In this document: positions 1 to 7,353 of the stretch, piece after piece | How positions within the stretch are numbered: the first letter of the stretch is position 1 | How the letters are laid out: every line of letters starts with the position of its first letter | DNA from: CAYUNA01 sp047629355 | GTDB lineage: Bacteria > Bacteroidota > Bacteroidia > Chitinophagales > Saprospiraceae | Direction: 5' to 3' | DNA length: 27,436 bases | Assembly (NCBI GenBank): GCA_047629355.1 | Contig: JBLHWU010000066.1 | Coordinates: 1-27,436 of the forward strand | Notes under the pieces: model-generated | Told to the model about the DNA's origin: nothing | Seen by the model: only the letters and a program-made list of their open reading frames with translations | Databases searched by the model: none | Translations under genes and position numbers: made by a program

Positions 1-240
1 CTAACATCAAAAACGATTCTAACGAATCTTTTCTAAATTTTAAAAAATTTGATTGAATCTTCACGATTCAATCCGTTGTACATATTTGTTTATGTTTACC
101 TTTCTGTAGTGTCAATGAACTTTTTAAAACATACTAAAATAAGAATATTTTACTATAATTACCCTTGCATATTTAATATCTTTTAGTCTTATTTCTAAGG
201 CTTAAAATCTTTTCAAAACCGCTGCTTTTCTAGCGGGCTG
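1..240 (-). other. Probable 5' leader of an rRNA operon lying beyond the left edge
   Basis: No credible protein gene is seen. Read on the minus strand, this stretch follows a strong promoter (241-271). At 120-93 it holds GTTCATTGACACTACAG, followed by an A/G-rich stretch. That resembles the GTTCTTTGACAT-type boxA-like leader motif found ahead of 16S rRNA in many Bacteroidota. A perfect 9-bp hairpin follows (GATTGAATC at 51-59 with GATTCAATC at 65-73, 5-nt loop), and a second 5-bp hairpin lies at 15-28. The sequence just after the promoter (TTTGCAGCCCGCT) also resembles rRNA promoter starts of this phylum. No 16S sequence is inside the window, so the assignment is an inference from leader features only. 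Confidence 0.45.
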
Positions 241-271
241 CAAAGATACGATGATTATTTTGTTAGACAAA
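241..271 (-). promoter_or_regulatory. Bacteroidota-type promoter reading leftward (P1)
   Basis: On the minus strand TTTG (271-268) is followed by a 19-nt spacer and TATCTTTG (248-241). This fits the TTTG/TAnnTTTG consensus used by the primary sigma factor of Bacteroidota. Transcription would start near 235 and run off the left edge. Confidence 0.7.
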
Positions 272-377
272 TTTTTATGAAGTTTTTTTTAATTATTTTT
301 CATTTTCTTTTGAATGACTAACCATTGTCTAATTGCAATTCTTTCAATAATAAATTGCTTTACTTCTAAAGCGGGCG

Positions 378-409
378 CAAAATTACCTCCATTAATTGAA
401 ACATGCAAG
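378..409 (-). promoter_or_regulatory. Second tandem promoter reading leftward (P2)
   Basis: On the minus strand CTTG (409-406), a 20-nt spacer and TAATTTTG (385-378) form a promoter one base off the -33 consensus. Like P1 it is followed by a GC-rich CCCGCT segment, so the two look like a repeated promoter pair, as is common for rRNA operons. The rest of 410-648 is AT-rich and holds nothing else recognisable. Confidence 0.5.
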
Positions 410-648
410 CTTTTCTTGAATTTATTTTCATTACTGTTCAATTCCATCACTTTACTCACCACGAATTAGTTTACACAATTCACTTAAAACAACTTTTAAA
501 TTGAACTACACTCCATTTTCAGGAAATAGAACTTCACAAAACACATTCATCAAAATTAAAATTATTTTCATTTTTTTGGATTTTTTTTTCAAATAAAACC
601 AATACTCTACTAAAACTGCTATTTTTAAAGAAAAAGTGGTGTATTTGC

Positions 649-1269
649 TTACAATCCATCGAAGGTTTTGAACAGCTTAGCCTGCACTCCATCCGCTAAT
701 AATTTGAAAGAACGCCGATGATGAACCGTTGCTCCATGAAATTGAATGCCTTTTCGATGTGCTTTGGTTGGATAACCTTTGTTTTTATGCCAATCATATG
801 CTGGATGCAATTTTGCTAACCGTTCCATTTCTTCATCTCTATATGTTTTTGCTAAAATAGAGGCTGCCGCAATAGATGCATAAATCCCATCCCCTTTTAT
901 AATACAATGATGTGGAATGCCTTCATACGGTTTGAAACGATTGCCATCTATTAATAAAAAAGTCGGTTGCTTTTCTAAATTGTCAATGGCGCGATGCATC
1001 GCGAGGATGGATGCCCAAAGAATATTGATTTCATCGATTTCTTTAGGTTCTACACGAGCAACTTGCCAAGCGATGGCTTCCTTTTCAATAATAGGACGAA
1101 GTAGCAGACGTTTTTTCTCAGAGATTTTTTTGGAATCATTTAATAAGGGGTGGTAAAAATCTTTCGGAAGAATAACTGCTGCTGCATAAACTGGACCAGC
1201 AAGGCAACCACGACCTGCTTCGTCACAGCCTGCTTCAATTTCAGATTTTGTATGATAAGGTTCTAACAT
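649..1269 (-). CDS. rnhB: Ribonuclease HII
   Basis: Cytoplasmic endonuclease that cuts the RNA strand of RNA-DNA hybrids and starts removal of single ribonucleotides from DNA. The 206-residue product has the normal family length. The signature DEAGRG with catalytic Asp16 and Glu17 lies near the N-terminus, followed by NDSKKIS (44-50). The other two metal-binding acids are Asp108 (LLIDGN) and Asp127 (IKGDG). The conserved C-terminal KNKGYPTKAHR and HRRSF segments are present. The ATG at 1269 gives the expected short lead before the catalytic motif. It follows the protease gene on the same strand, but a strong terminator (1388-1426) lies between, so it is probably transcribed alone. No clear terminator is seen after its stop. 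Confidence 0.97.
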   Translation of the reverse strand: MLEPYHTKSEIEAGCDEAGRGCLAGPVYAAAVILPKDFYHPLLNDSKKISEKKRLLLRPIIEKEAIAWQVARVEPKEIDEINILWASILAMHRAIDNLEKQPTFLLIDGNRFKPYEGIPHHCIIKGDGIYASIAAASILAKTYRDEEMERLAKLHPAYDWHKNKGYPTKAHRKGIQFHGATVHHRRSFKLLADGVQAKLFKTFDGL

Positions 1270-1365
1270 TGTATTAGTCGTTTTTGATTCTAATTTTTTT
1301 GCTGATGATTATTAAGATTTTTATAAAAAAAAAGTACTTCTCATTAAGTAGCCTTCAGCTTTTGA

Positions 1366-1388
1366 ATTTTAATTATAATTATAATTAT
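1366..1388. repeat. AATTAT short tandem repeat
   Basis: About three and a half AATTAT units lie directly beside the T-run of the protease terminator. This is a low-complexity tract with no evident function. Confidence 0.5.
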
Positions 1389-1426
1389 AAAAAAACCGAA
1401 GAACTGATTCTAAATCAATTCTTCGG
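1388..1426 (-). terminator. Intrinsic terminator of the subtilase gene
   Basis: On the minus strand the outer arms CCGAAGAA and TTCTTCGG (1396-1426), with an inner TGAT/ATCA pairing, form a long hairpin followed directly by seven T residues (1395-1389). It lies about 55 nt after the protease stop codon. Confidence 0.85.
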
Positions 1427-1479
1427 TCTGCTTTTCGATACTGTTTTAGGACACCTATATATATAGTATAAAAATCGGC

Positions 1480-3357
1480 TTATTGCAAATCTTTCAAATT
1501 CCGCAAGAAACCCTTTACATTCACCTGTTTCATAATACCCATCAGTCGCTCTGCATCTTTTTTATCTGAAAATGCGCCAACGACAATTTTATAAACAGTT
1601 TTGCCATTCAATTCATTAATATTGACAATAACTGGCTCACCAAATTGACTCTGCAACTTTTCTACTTGAATCAATACATTGCCATATTCTGCAAATGCAC
1701 CGATTTGTACGCCGTAACCTTTTGACTCTTGCCGCTTCACAGAGAATTGGAATAATCCTCGCCCTTTCGCCACAGTTTCTTCAACTACTACAGGTGGAAT
1801 GATAACGCCGCTGCCATCTGCTCGTCGCAAGGCTTCCGCAACAGCTTTGTCTGCATTGACGCGACCATAACCATATTTTAAAGAATGACCACGCGAGTCA
1901 TAGTCCAATGACGAACCAATTTTGTCTGCAGTGCTTTGCAAAATATCTTTGACCTCTTTGGAAGTCAAATTTGGATTAGCTGAAAGCATCAATCCACAAA
2001 TACCCGCAACCAAAGGCGTCGCTGCTGATGTACCACCGAAGTGCTTGTACCGCTCTCCCCGAGATTTGCCATCTGCCCACCAACGAAATTCTCCTTCTCC
2101 TCGAATCGTTGTCCCTAAATCCCAATACGCACGCGCAGCAATCACGGGCCAATCCCCATTCGAGGGCGCAACAATCGTCAACTCTCGACCTCGATTGGAA
2201 TAATTTGAATATCTATCTTTACTATCTGACGCGCCCACACAAATGATGTCAGGATGTGCACCGTAAAAATTAACGTAATCTTTTCCTTCATTTCCCGCAG
2301 CAAAAAGTACGACACAGCCTTTACCATTTCGTCCTTTTGTTGTTGCTTTCGCTAAAGCCTCTTCTTTCAATGGACTCAGAGAATACCGTGAATCTGTTGT
2401 TCCCCAACTACAACTAATCACATCTGCGCCATTGTCGATACAATAATCAAACATAGATTCGGTTGCCCGCAAACTATAAGATGTTCCTTGCAATGGCATA
2501 AATTTCGCTTTGGGTGCGGCGCCAACCATACCCGCGCCATTCGCTGCCGCAATCGCAATGCTCGCACAAGGCGTTCCATGCGTAAAGTTGCGGTCTTCTT
2601 TCATCTCTTGTTTCCCTGTCCAAACGTTGAATGGTTTGTGAATTTTATCTTTTAAATCAGGGTGGCTATAATCAAAACCATTATCAATAATGGCAATTTT
2701 AATATTAGAAGACCCCATATTACCCAAACGATTCCACGCGTCGATGATTTTAGCATCCGCATCTTTTTTCATCGAATAATTCAGGTCAACAACTTTTCCC
2801 GGGTTGTTAAAACTCCATTGGTGTTTTAATAATCCATCTGCTGGAAGATTCACATATTCATCCAAATAAGTATCAATATCTGGCTCGGCATGGCTGACGA
2901 GAGAAACGTTTTGGAGTGCTTCTGCTGCTTTAATTGGGTTAGGAGAATTTTTGGTTACTTTGGCAATGATGCGTTCTTCGCCGCGTCGTTCGACCAATTC
3001 TAATTTAAATTCATCCAATACCAATAGCTGCTCTTCTTCATCGGTTTGTGGTTCAAAAATAATGTAAATCTCACCAGTCGGCACTAAAGGACGAGAATCC
3101 CCTTCTGCTACGAAAACGTGTGTTCCCGTTTCAATTTCACGCTTGTTTCGAACTTTATCTAATTTTTCATCTAATGGCTCGTCTTTCCCTTCGAGTGATA
3201 CAACTTTAAAACCGCCCATGTTTTCAAAGATTTGTTTATCGACGTAGCGAGCTTTGGTCAAGTCTTTTTCCTTCTTTGTTTTTAAACCAACGAGATTGCT
3301 GCTTTTTTGTAAAACAATTTCCCCTTTGCCTAATTTAACGGTGTATTTTTTTCCCAT
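1480..3357 (-). CDS. Subtilisin-like (S8) serine protease with C-terminal SPOR domain
   Basis: A 625-residue protein with a complete subtilase catalytic triad: Asp225 (IAIIDNG), His260 (NFTHGT) and Ser444 (GGTSAATP), plus the oxyanion Asn356 (AAGNEG). The first 200 residues form an uncharacterised N-terminal region that may act as a prodomain. Residues about 546-620 look like a SPOR domain, with two GAF-type strands (VQIGAF, IVVGAF); this family usually binds septal peptidoglycan. No hydrophobic signal peptide is seen: the N-terminus is MGKKYTVKLGKG, and the in-frame sequence upstream has no ATG before a stop. The protein therefore looks cytosolic by sequence, which sits oddly with a SPOR domain. 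There is no T9SS sorting domain. A palindromic repeat (3389-3553) occupies its upstream region. The substrate is unknown. Confidence 0.93.
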   Translation of the reverse strand: MGKKYTVKLGKGEIVLQKSSNLVGLKTKKEKDLTKARYVDKQIFENMGGFKVVSLEGKDEPLDEKLDKVRNKREIETGTHVFVAEGDSRPLVPTGEIYIIFEPQTDEEEQLLVLDEFKLELVERRGEERIIAKVTKNSPNPIKAAEALQNVSLVSHAEPDIDTYLDEYVNLPADGLLKHQWSFNNPGKVVDLNYSMKKDADAKIIDAWNRLGNMGSSNIKIAIIDNGFDYSHPDLKDKIHKPFNVWTGKQEMKEDRNFTHGTPCASIAIAAANGAGMVGAAPKAKFMPLQGTSYSLRATESMFDYCIDNGADVISCSWGTTDSRYSLSPLKEEALAKATTKGRNGKGCVVLFAAGNEGKDYVNFYGAHPDIICVGASDSKDRYSNYSNRGRELTIVAPSNGDWPVIAARAYWDLGTTIRGEGEFRWWADGKSRGERYKHFGGTSAATPLVAGICGLMLSANPNLTSKEVKDILQSTADKIGSSLDYDSRGHSLKYGYGRVNADKAVAEALRRADGSGVIIPPVVVEETVAKGRGLFQFSVKRQESKGYGVQIGAFAEYGNVLIQVEKLQSQFGEPVIVNINELNGKTVYKIVVGAFSDKKDAERLMGIMKQVNVKGFLRNLKDLQ

Positions 3358-3388
3358 AATCTTATTCGGAATTTGGTTGAAATATGTA

Positions 3389-3553
3389 TAAGTAACGTGT
3401 AAAGAATAAGTATAAATTCTTGACAGGATATTTTATCCTCATTTTTCACTTTGAAAATGCTTATTACCTCAACATAAATCGAACTTTCAAAGCAAAAACT
3501 CAAAGCAAAACCACTCTCCCAAGAATCTATACTTATTCTTTTCGCGTTCCTAA
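3389..3553. repeat. Dispersed palindromic repeat, family 1, copy 1
   Basis: A 165-bp element with related copies at 16077-16240 and 24481-24606. Its right end is TTCGCGTTCCTAA; the left end is a degenerate inverted version. The sub-terminal arms AAGAATAAGTATA and TATACTTATTCTT are inverted repeats. The core starts CTTGACAGGATATTT. An internal 8-bp stem pairs CTTTGAAA (3449-3456) with TTTCAAAG (3485-3492). It fills most of the region upstream of the protease. No coding capacity is evident. Confidence 0.8.
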
Positions 3554-3590
3554 TTCTCTCAATAACGAGGTAAATATATGAAAATTTCAA

Positions 3591-3626
3591 TAAAAAAAGC
3601 CAGACACAAGTGACTGGCTTTTTTTA
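3591..3626 (-). terminator. Terminator after the sigma factor gene, probably bidirectional
   Basis: The hairpin GCCAG-A-CAC / GTG-A-CTGGC (3599-3618) is flanked by seven A on the left and seven T on the right, so it can terminate on either strand. It lies about 40 nt after the sigma factor stop. Confidence 0.85.
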
Positions 3627-3664
3627 TTCTGTTTGTTTAAAATTCTTTTTTTCTATGAAAACGA

Positions 3665-4183
3665 CTATGCACGTATCACATTTGCATGCTCATACATATT
3701 GCGCAATTTGCGACGAGCGAAGAAGATTCGACTCTTGATAGTCCCTAAAGGTGCTTCCAATTTTTCCGCAATTTCATCGTATTTGTATCCTTTATATGCC
3801 ATCCAAAATGGACGCTTGAATTCTTCTGGCAAAGTTGCTACCATTTTCAATAACTCCTTATAAGCCGCGTTGCTTTCCCCCATATTGATAACGTTTGAAC
3901 CAGAGTCGATATAATAGTTATTCGGTGTCTCGTCCAAAATAGTTCCGCGACGAACTTTCTTGCGGTAGTTATTTATGAAAATATTTCGCATGATGGTAAT
4001 CGCCCATGCTTTGAAATTCGTGCCTTCCCGAAATTTGTCTGCATTAGACATAATTCGCAAAGCAGTATCTTGATATAAATCGTGTGCATCAACATCATTA
4101 CCGGTCAACTTCATCGCAAAAGCACGGAGAGAACTGTTGATTTTATTTAAACTTCCTTGAATGTCGTAAATCATAACAGGCAA
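3665..4183 (-). CDS. ECF-type RNA polymerase sigma factor
   Basis: A 172-residue sigma-70 family protein of the extracytoplasmic function class. Region 2 covers about residues 20-78, with DLYQDTALRIM and NFKAWAITIMRNIFINNYRK, the segment that meets the -10 element. Region 4 covers about 115-162: LPEEFKRPF, then the helix-turn-helix KYDEIAEKLEAPLGTIKSRIFFARRKLR, which contacts the -35 element. The linker between them is short and there is no extra C-terminal domain. No anti-sigma factor is encoded beside it. A good promoter lies at 4416-4447, giving a leader of about 225 nt. Its target genes cannot be told from this window. Confidence 0.95.
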   Translation of the reverse strand: MPVMIYDIQGSLNKINSSLRAFAMKLTGNDVDAHDLYQDTALRIMSNADKFREGTNFKAWAITIMRNIFINNYRKKVRRGTILDETPNNYYIDSGSNVINMGESNAAYKELLKMVATLPEEFKRPFWMAYKGYKYDEIAEKLEAPLGTIKSRIFFARRKLRNMYEHANVIRA

Positions 4184-4336
4184 TTTTTGTATGGCTTCGC
4201 TGGTTTTTTAGATTGATAAAATAGAGCAAAACTTGAAGCCAGCTTATAGTGGAATACTTTACTTTAAAACGTTGAATGTAATTTTTGTTTACAAACTTCG
4301 TTTTAATTTAAAGACTACATTTATATATGAAAGGTT

Positions 4337-4420
4337 AAATGATGTAAAAAAGGGATTTATTAGCTTACTTTTAACTTTTCAACCTTAAATTACATCATTT
4401 TGTAATTATTTTTTACAAAA
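4337..4420. promoter_or_regulatory. Nested inverted repeats in the sigma factor leader/promoter
   Basis: AAATGATGTAA (4337-4347) pairs with TTACATCATTT (4390-4400). An adjacent 8-bp palindrome, TTTTGTAA (4398-4405) with TTACAAAA (4413-4420), overlaps the -7 element and probable start of the sigma factor promoter. They could be an operator or a leader RNA structure; no binding protein is recognised. Confidence 0.4.
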
Positions 4421-4447
4421 GTAAGGTTTATCACCTTAAAATGCAAA
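4416..4447 (-). promoter_or_regulatory. Promoter of the ECF sigma factor gene
   Basis: On the minus strand TTTG (4447-4444), a 20-nt spacer and TACTTTTG (4423-4416) match the Bacteroidota primary promoter consensus. The start site would be near 4409. Confidence 0.7.
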
Positions 4448-4854
4448 TATTATTTACTATTTAGAATGATTTTTAGTAATTTTAAAATATTCTTAACAAA
4501 TTAAAATAAAACTCAACTTTACTTTGTCTTAAAATGTTTGCAATAATGACGCTTTTTTTATCAATGTTCGTATGTCGTTCGTATAATATAAACAGGTAAT
4601 TGTCGATTAGCGGCTGTAATGACATTATTTTTTACAAAACCGTGATTTTTTTGTGATGACATTGAACTTTTCGTGATTTTTGTTATTCTTATTTACGAAA
4701 ATAAATTTCAAACACCAATTTACAATATTTACAATAGTATTGACCTCTTTTTTCACTTAGAGAAGTCAGATTTTGGAAAATCCAGCGTTTTATGTTGGCA
4801 TCTTTTGAAATCAAATTTTTCGACTTCTTATTATTTTAATTAAAGCAGGATAAA
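4448..4854. other. AT-rich intergenic region ahead of the XRE gene
   Basis: No gene is seen. An imperfect direct repeat occurs: ATGACATT at 4619-4626 and 4656-4663, each followed by CGTGATTTTT (4641-4650 and 4672-4681). It could be a regulator site upstream of the XRE gene. No convincing TAnnTTTG promoter was found for that gene. Confidence 0.3.
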
Positions 4855-5367
4855 ATGAATTCTCAGCAAATTACCTCAAAAATATATTTGAGTGACAACA
4901 TTCGTTTTTTGCGGAAGCAAAAAGACTTGAGTCAAGAAGAATTGGCTAGCAATGTCGGGTTGAATCGTGGCAATATCGCCTCCTATGAAAAAGGGACGGC
5001 CGAGCCAAAGCTTTGTAATTTGTTGTCATTTTCCAAATATTTTGAAGTCACTCTACTCGATTTGACGCAGCGTGATTTACAAAATTTCGGTAGCGTGCCT
5101 GTTTCACCAATTGGAACACCAATCTCGCAAGAAGAAAAACCGATGTTAGATGAGTATCTTACACGCGCTGGTGAGTTGAATGAAGTATTGGAAGGACTTA
5201 ATTGCTATCACTGCTATAAGAAAAAAAGCTTCGATGATATGCCGAAAGAGCAGCAAATGCTGGTTTCCAATTTTGAAAAACTATTTGAGGTGGCGCAAGT
5301 ATTAATGGATTCACATAAGGAGTTATTGGCATTTGTCCAATCGAAGTGCCCTAAAAATAGTGTATAA
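4855..5367 (+). CDS. XRE-family helix-turn-helix transcriptional regulator
   Basis: A 170-residue DNA-binding protein. Residues about 13-70 form a Cro/C1-type helix-turn-helix (IRFLRKQKDLSQEELASNVG, then NRGNIASYEKGTAEPK). The C-terminal part (about 94-165) is predicted from its pattern to be helical and may be a dimerisation segment; it holds Cys117 and Cys120 in CYHC. An AGGA stretch sits just ahead of the ATG. It is a single gene closed by a strong terminator (5435-5472). The nearby direct repeats upstream would suit self-regulation, but this is a guess. Its targets and ligand are unknown. Confidence 0.92.
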   Translation: MNSQQITSKIYLSDNIRFLRKQKDLSQEELASNVGLNRGNIASYEKGTAEPKLCNLLSFSKYFEVTLLDLTQRDLQNFGSVPVSPIGTPISQEEKPMLDEYLTRAGELNEVLEGLNCYHCYKKKSFDDMPKEQQMLVSNFEKLFEVAQVLMDSHKELLAFVQSKCPKNSV

Positions 5368-5434
5368 TTAGCGTAAAAAAATTAGCCAAAAAGGTTTCGC
5401 AACTAGAAAACTTATAATTTTGGGTTGCGTTCTG

Positions 5435-5472
5435 AAAAGGGAAAATGAGTGATTGCTCATTTTCCCTTTTTT
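5435..5472 (+). terminator. Strong intrinsic terminator after the XRE gene
   Basis: A perfect 15-bp stem (AAAAGGGAAAATGAG at 5435-5449 with its complement at 5456-5470) and a 6-nt loop, ending in a run of T. An ATG within it (5449) is not a real start for the next gene. Confidence 0.92.
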
Positions 5473-5556
5473 AAAATTTACTTTTTATCTGCTAAAATCG
5501 TGATAATTTTCAAAATCACCCTGATTTTAGTCCTCAACATTCAACACCATTTTATA

Positions 5557-6699
5557 ATGAAACAATCTATATTAATTTTAACTGTCGCCTTATTCTTTAT
5601 CGCTTGTGGCAGCAGCGAAAAAGCCAATCCAACTAACCTTGAAGGTAAAAAAACTGTGCTTGTTGAAAAAGAAAGTGCTTTAAGTAAACTGCAAAAAGAA
5701 GTGGCTATCCTGAAAGCAGAAATTGAGAAAATGGAGCCACCGAAGAAGAAAAAACGTCGTTTGGTTTCGACCATCCCTGTTGCCAAGAAAGATTTTCAGC
5801 ATTTTGTAGACATTCAAGGAACGGTGCAATCAGATGATTACGTGAATGTAACGAGTGAAGTACCTGGCCGAATATTGCAAATGAATTGGAAAGAAGGACA
5901 ATATGTGCGCAAAGGGCAATTGGTCGCTTCGTTGGATATGGAACAAGTGGATAAACAAATTGCGGAATTAAATAAATCGCTTGAATTGGCGCAAGACGTT
6001 TATGAGCGACAAAAGCGGTTATGGGACCAAGATATTGGTTCAGAAATGCAGTTTTTGCAAGCGAAGAATAGCAAGGAGCGTTTGGAAAAAAGTTTGGAAA
6101 CAGTAAAATTTCAGATGACGAAAGCTAAAGTTTATGCGCCAATTTCGGGCGTGGTGGAAATGGTGAATTTAAAAAGTGGAGAGGTCGCTGCACCAGGTGT
6201 GCCAATTGTCCAAATTTTGAATACCAATAAAGTAAAAGTAGTGGCAGCTGTTCCTGAAAATTATTTACAAGCGGTCAAAAAAGGAGAGGAAGTCGTGATT
6301 CGATTTCCCGCTTTAAATATGGAGAAAAAAGCACGCATTAGCCGCATTGGTACGACTATTAATCCTACCAATCGTACCTTTGAAGTAGAGGTTGATTTAG
6401 TAAATAAAAAAGAGCTTTTCAAACCAAATCTGTTGGCGCAAATGATGATTAACGATATTTCTATTAAAGATGCAGTGACGATTCCTTTGGTTTTATTGCA
6501 GCAAGATGTTAGTGGTAAAAGTTTCGTTTACATCACTGAAAAAACAAAGGAAGGCAATGCCGCTAAAAAGGTTTTTGTGGAAACGGGTGATAGTTATAAT
6601 GATGATATTGTGATTACGAAAGGTCTAACGGGTACGGAAGTTTTGATTGGTGAAGGTTCGCGAGGGATTGCGAATAGGGAATTGATTCGAGGGGAATAA
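5557..6699 (+). CDS. RND efflux periplasmic adaptor lipoprotein (HlyD/MFP family)
   Basis: A 380-residue membrane fusion protein that would link an inner-membrane RND pump to an outer-membrane channel. The ATG at 5557 is preferred because it gives a lipoprotein signal peptide with the lipobox FFIAC (Cys17). Extending to 5449 would put the start inside the preceding terminator. An N-terminal coiled coil (about 33-60) precedes a Lys/Arg-rich stretch (63-68). The barrel-sandwich/lipoyl halves lie around 95-128 (VTSEVPGRI, VRKGQLVASLD) and 190-222 (VYAPISGVVE). The helical hairpin lies between them (130-190), and a beta-barrel follows (225-305). No RND pump or TolC gene lies on either side, so it is an orphan adaptor here. 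A terminator follows. Confidence 0.93.
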   Translation: MKQSILILTVALFFIACGSSEKANPTNLEGKKTVLVEKESALSKLQKEVAILKAEIEKMEPPKKKKRRLVSTIPVAKKDFQHFVDIQGTVQSDDYVNVTSEVPGRILQMNWKEGQYVRKGQLVASLDMEQVDKQIAELNKSLELAQDVYERQKRLWDQDIGSEMQFLQAKNSKERLEKSLETVKFQMTKAKVYAPISGVVEMVNLKSGEVAAPGVPIVQILNTNKVKVVAAVPENYLQAVKKGEEVVIRFPALNMEKKARISRIGTTINPTNRTFEVEVDLVNKKELFKPNLLAQMMINDISIKDAVTIPLVLLQQDVSGKSFVYITEKTKEGNAAKKVFVETGDSYNDDIVITKGLTGTEVLIGEGSRGIANRELIRGE

Positions 6700-6751
6700 T
6701 TTTTATAAATTAAAGCACCTTGGCGACTAAAATCGGCGCTACAAATAAATA

Positions 6752-6790
6752 GGGCATTTTCCAACGAATGGAAAATGCCCTTTATTATTT
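6752..6790 (+). terminator. Terminator after the adaptor gene
   Basis: GGGCATTTTCC (6752-6762) pairs perfectly with GGAAAATGCCC (6770-6780) over a 7-nt loop and is followed by TTTATTATTT. It lies about 50 nt past the stop codon. Confidence 0.8.
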
Positions 6791-6873
6791 CAAGTGTTCA
6801 AGTTCTGACACTCAAAAGATACCTATAATATTTTCTTTTTAAAATAGGCATTACAGTTTTATTGTAACGAAAG

Positions 6874-6904
6874 CAAAGGTAAGGGGGGGTAGAGTTTATA
6901 CAAA
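6874..6904 (-). promoter_or_regulatory. Orphan promoter reading leftward toward the adaptor gene's 3' end
   Basis: On the minus strand TTTG (6904-6901), a 19-nt spacer containing seven C, and TACCTTTG (6881-6874) match the Bacteroidota consensus. No protein gene lies downstream on this strand before the convergent adaptor gene. The transcript could be a short non-coding or antisense RNA, possibly ending at the 6752-6780 hairpin. The rest of 6905-7144 is AT-rich and shows nothing recognisable. Confidence 0.45.
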
Positions 6905-7144
6905 AACAAAAATGTAATTTTGTCAATATTTTTCATTAAAAATTAATCATAAAAACCTAACAGTCAAATATTTGCAGTAAAAAAAATCAATATTTTTAGT
7001 TAACTTTTAAAGTCAACATTCTTTTAATTGCCGCCTATTTTACATTTTAAAATGAATTAATAGTAGAAAATGACGTTCTCCAAAATATATAAAGACATAC
7101 CTCAGAACGGTTAAATTCTATTTTCTTTAGATGTTTTCAAAGCG

Positions 7145-7257
7145 AGTGTACCGCAAACTTTTAATTTGCGCATCTGAGATTTGCGCATCTGTGGAGAGAA
7201 TATTCAAACGCATTTGCTCAAATACGACGTGCGCAAACTAAAAATTTGCAGTACACT
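7145..7257. repeat. 113-bp palindromic, MITE-like repeat
   Basis: Ends AGTGTACCGCAAAC (from 7145) and a near-perfect inverted copy (7230-7257); 25 of 28 terminal bases match. The interior contains a TTTGCGCATCTG direct repeat. No coding capacity and no clear target-site duplication are seen. A single copy lies in this window. Confidence 0.65.
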
Positions 7258-7287
7258 CAATCCAAGTTCGGCTGAGAAAAGCATCCA

Positions 7288-7329
7288 CAAAAAAAGACGC
7301 TACCCGAAAAATTCAGATAGCGCCTTTTA
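7288..7329 (-). terminator. Terminator of the dockerin-type gene
   Basis: CGCTA (7298-7302) and TAGCG (7318-7322), extended by flanking A/T pairs, form a hairpin followed on the minus strand by a run of T (7295-7288). It lies about 25 nt after the stop at 7354. Confidence 0.75.
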
Positions 7330-7353
7330 GAAATAGACTTTAAAATAGTAGGG

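Noticed and set aside
3330..3590. 86-residue minus-strand reading frame upstream of the protease
   Set aside because: It mostly translates the palindromic repeat copy 1 and has no recognisable protein features.
5449..5556. Upstream extension of the adaptor gene to the ATG at 5449
   Set aside because: That ATG lies inside the XRE terminator hairpin, and the extension would bury the lipoprotein signal peptide that starts at 5557.
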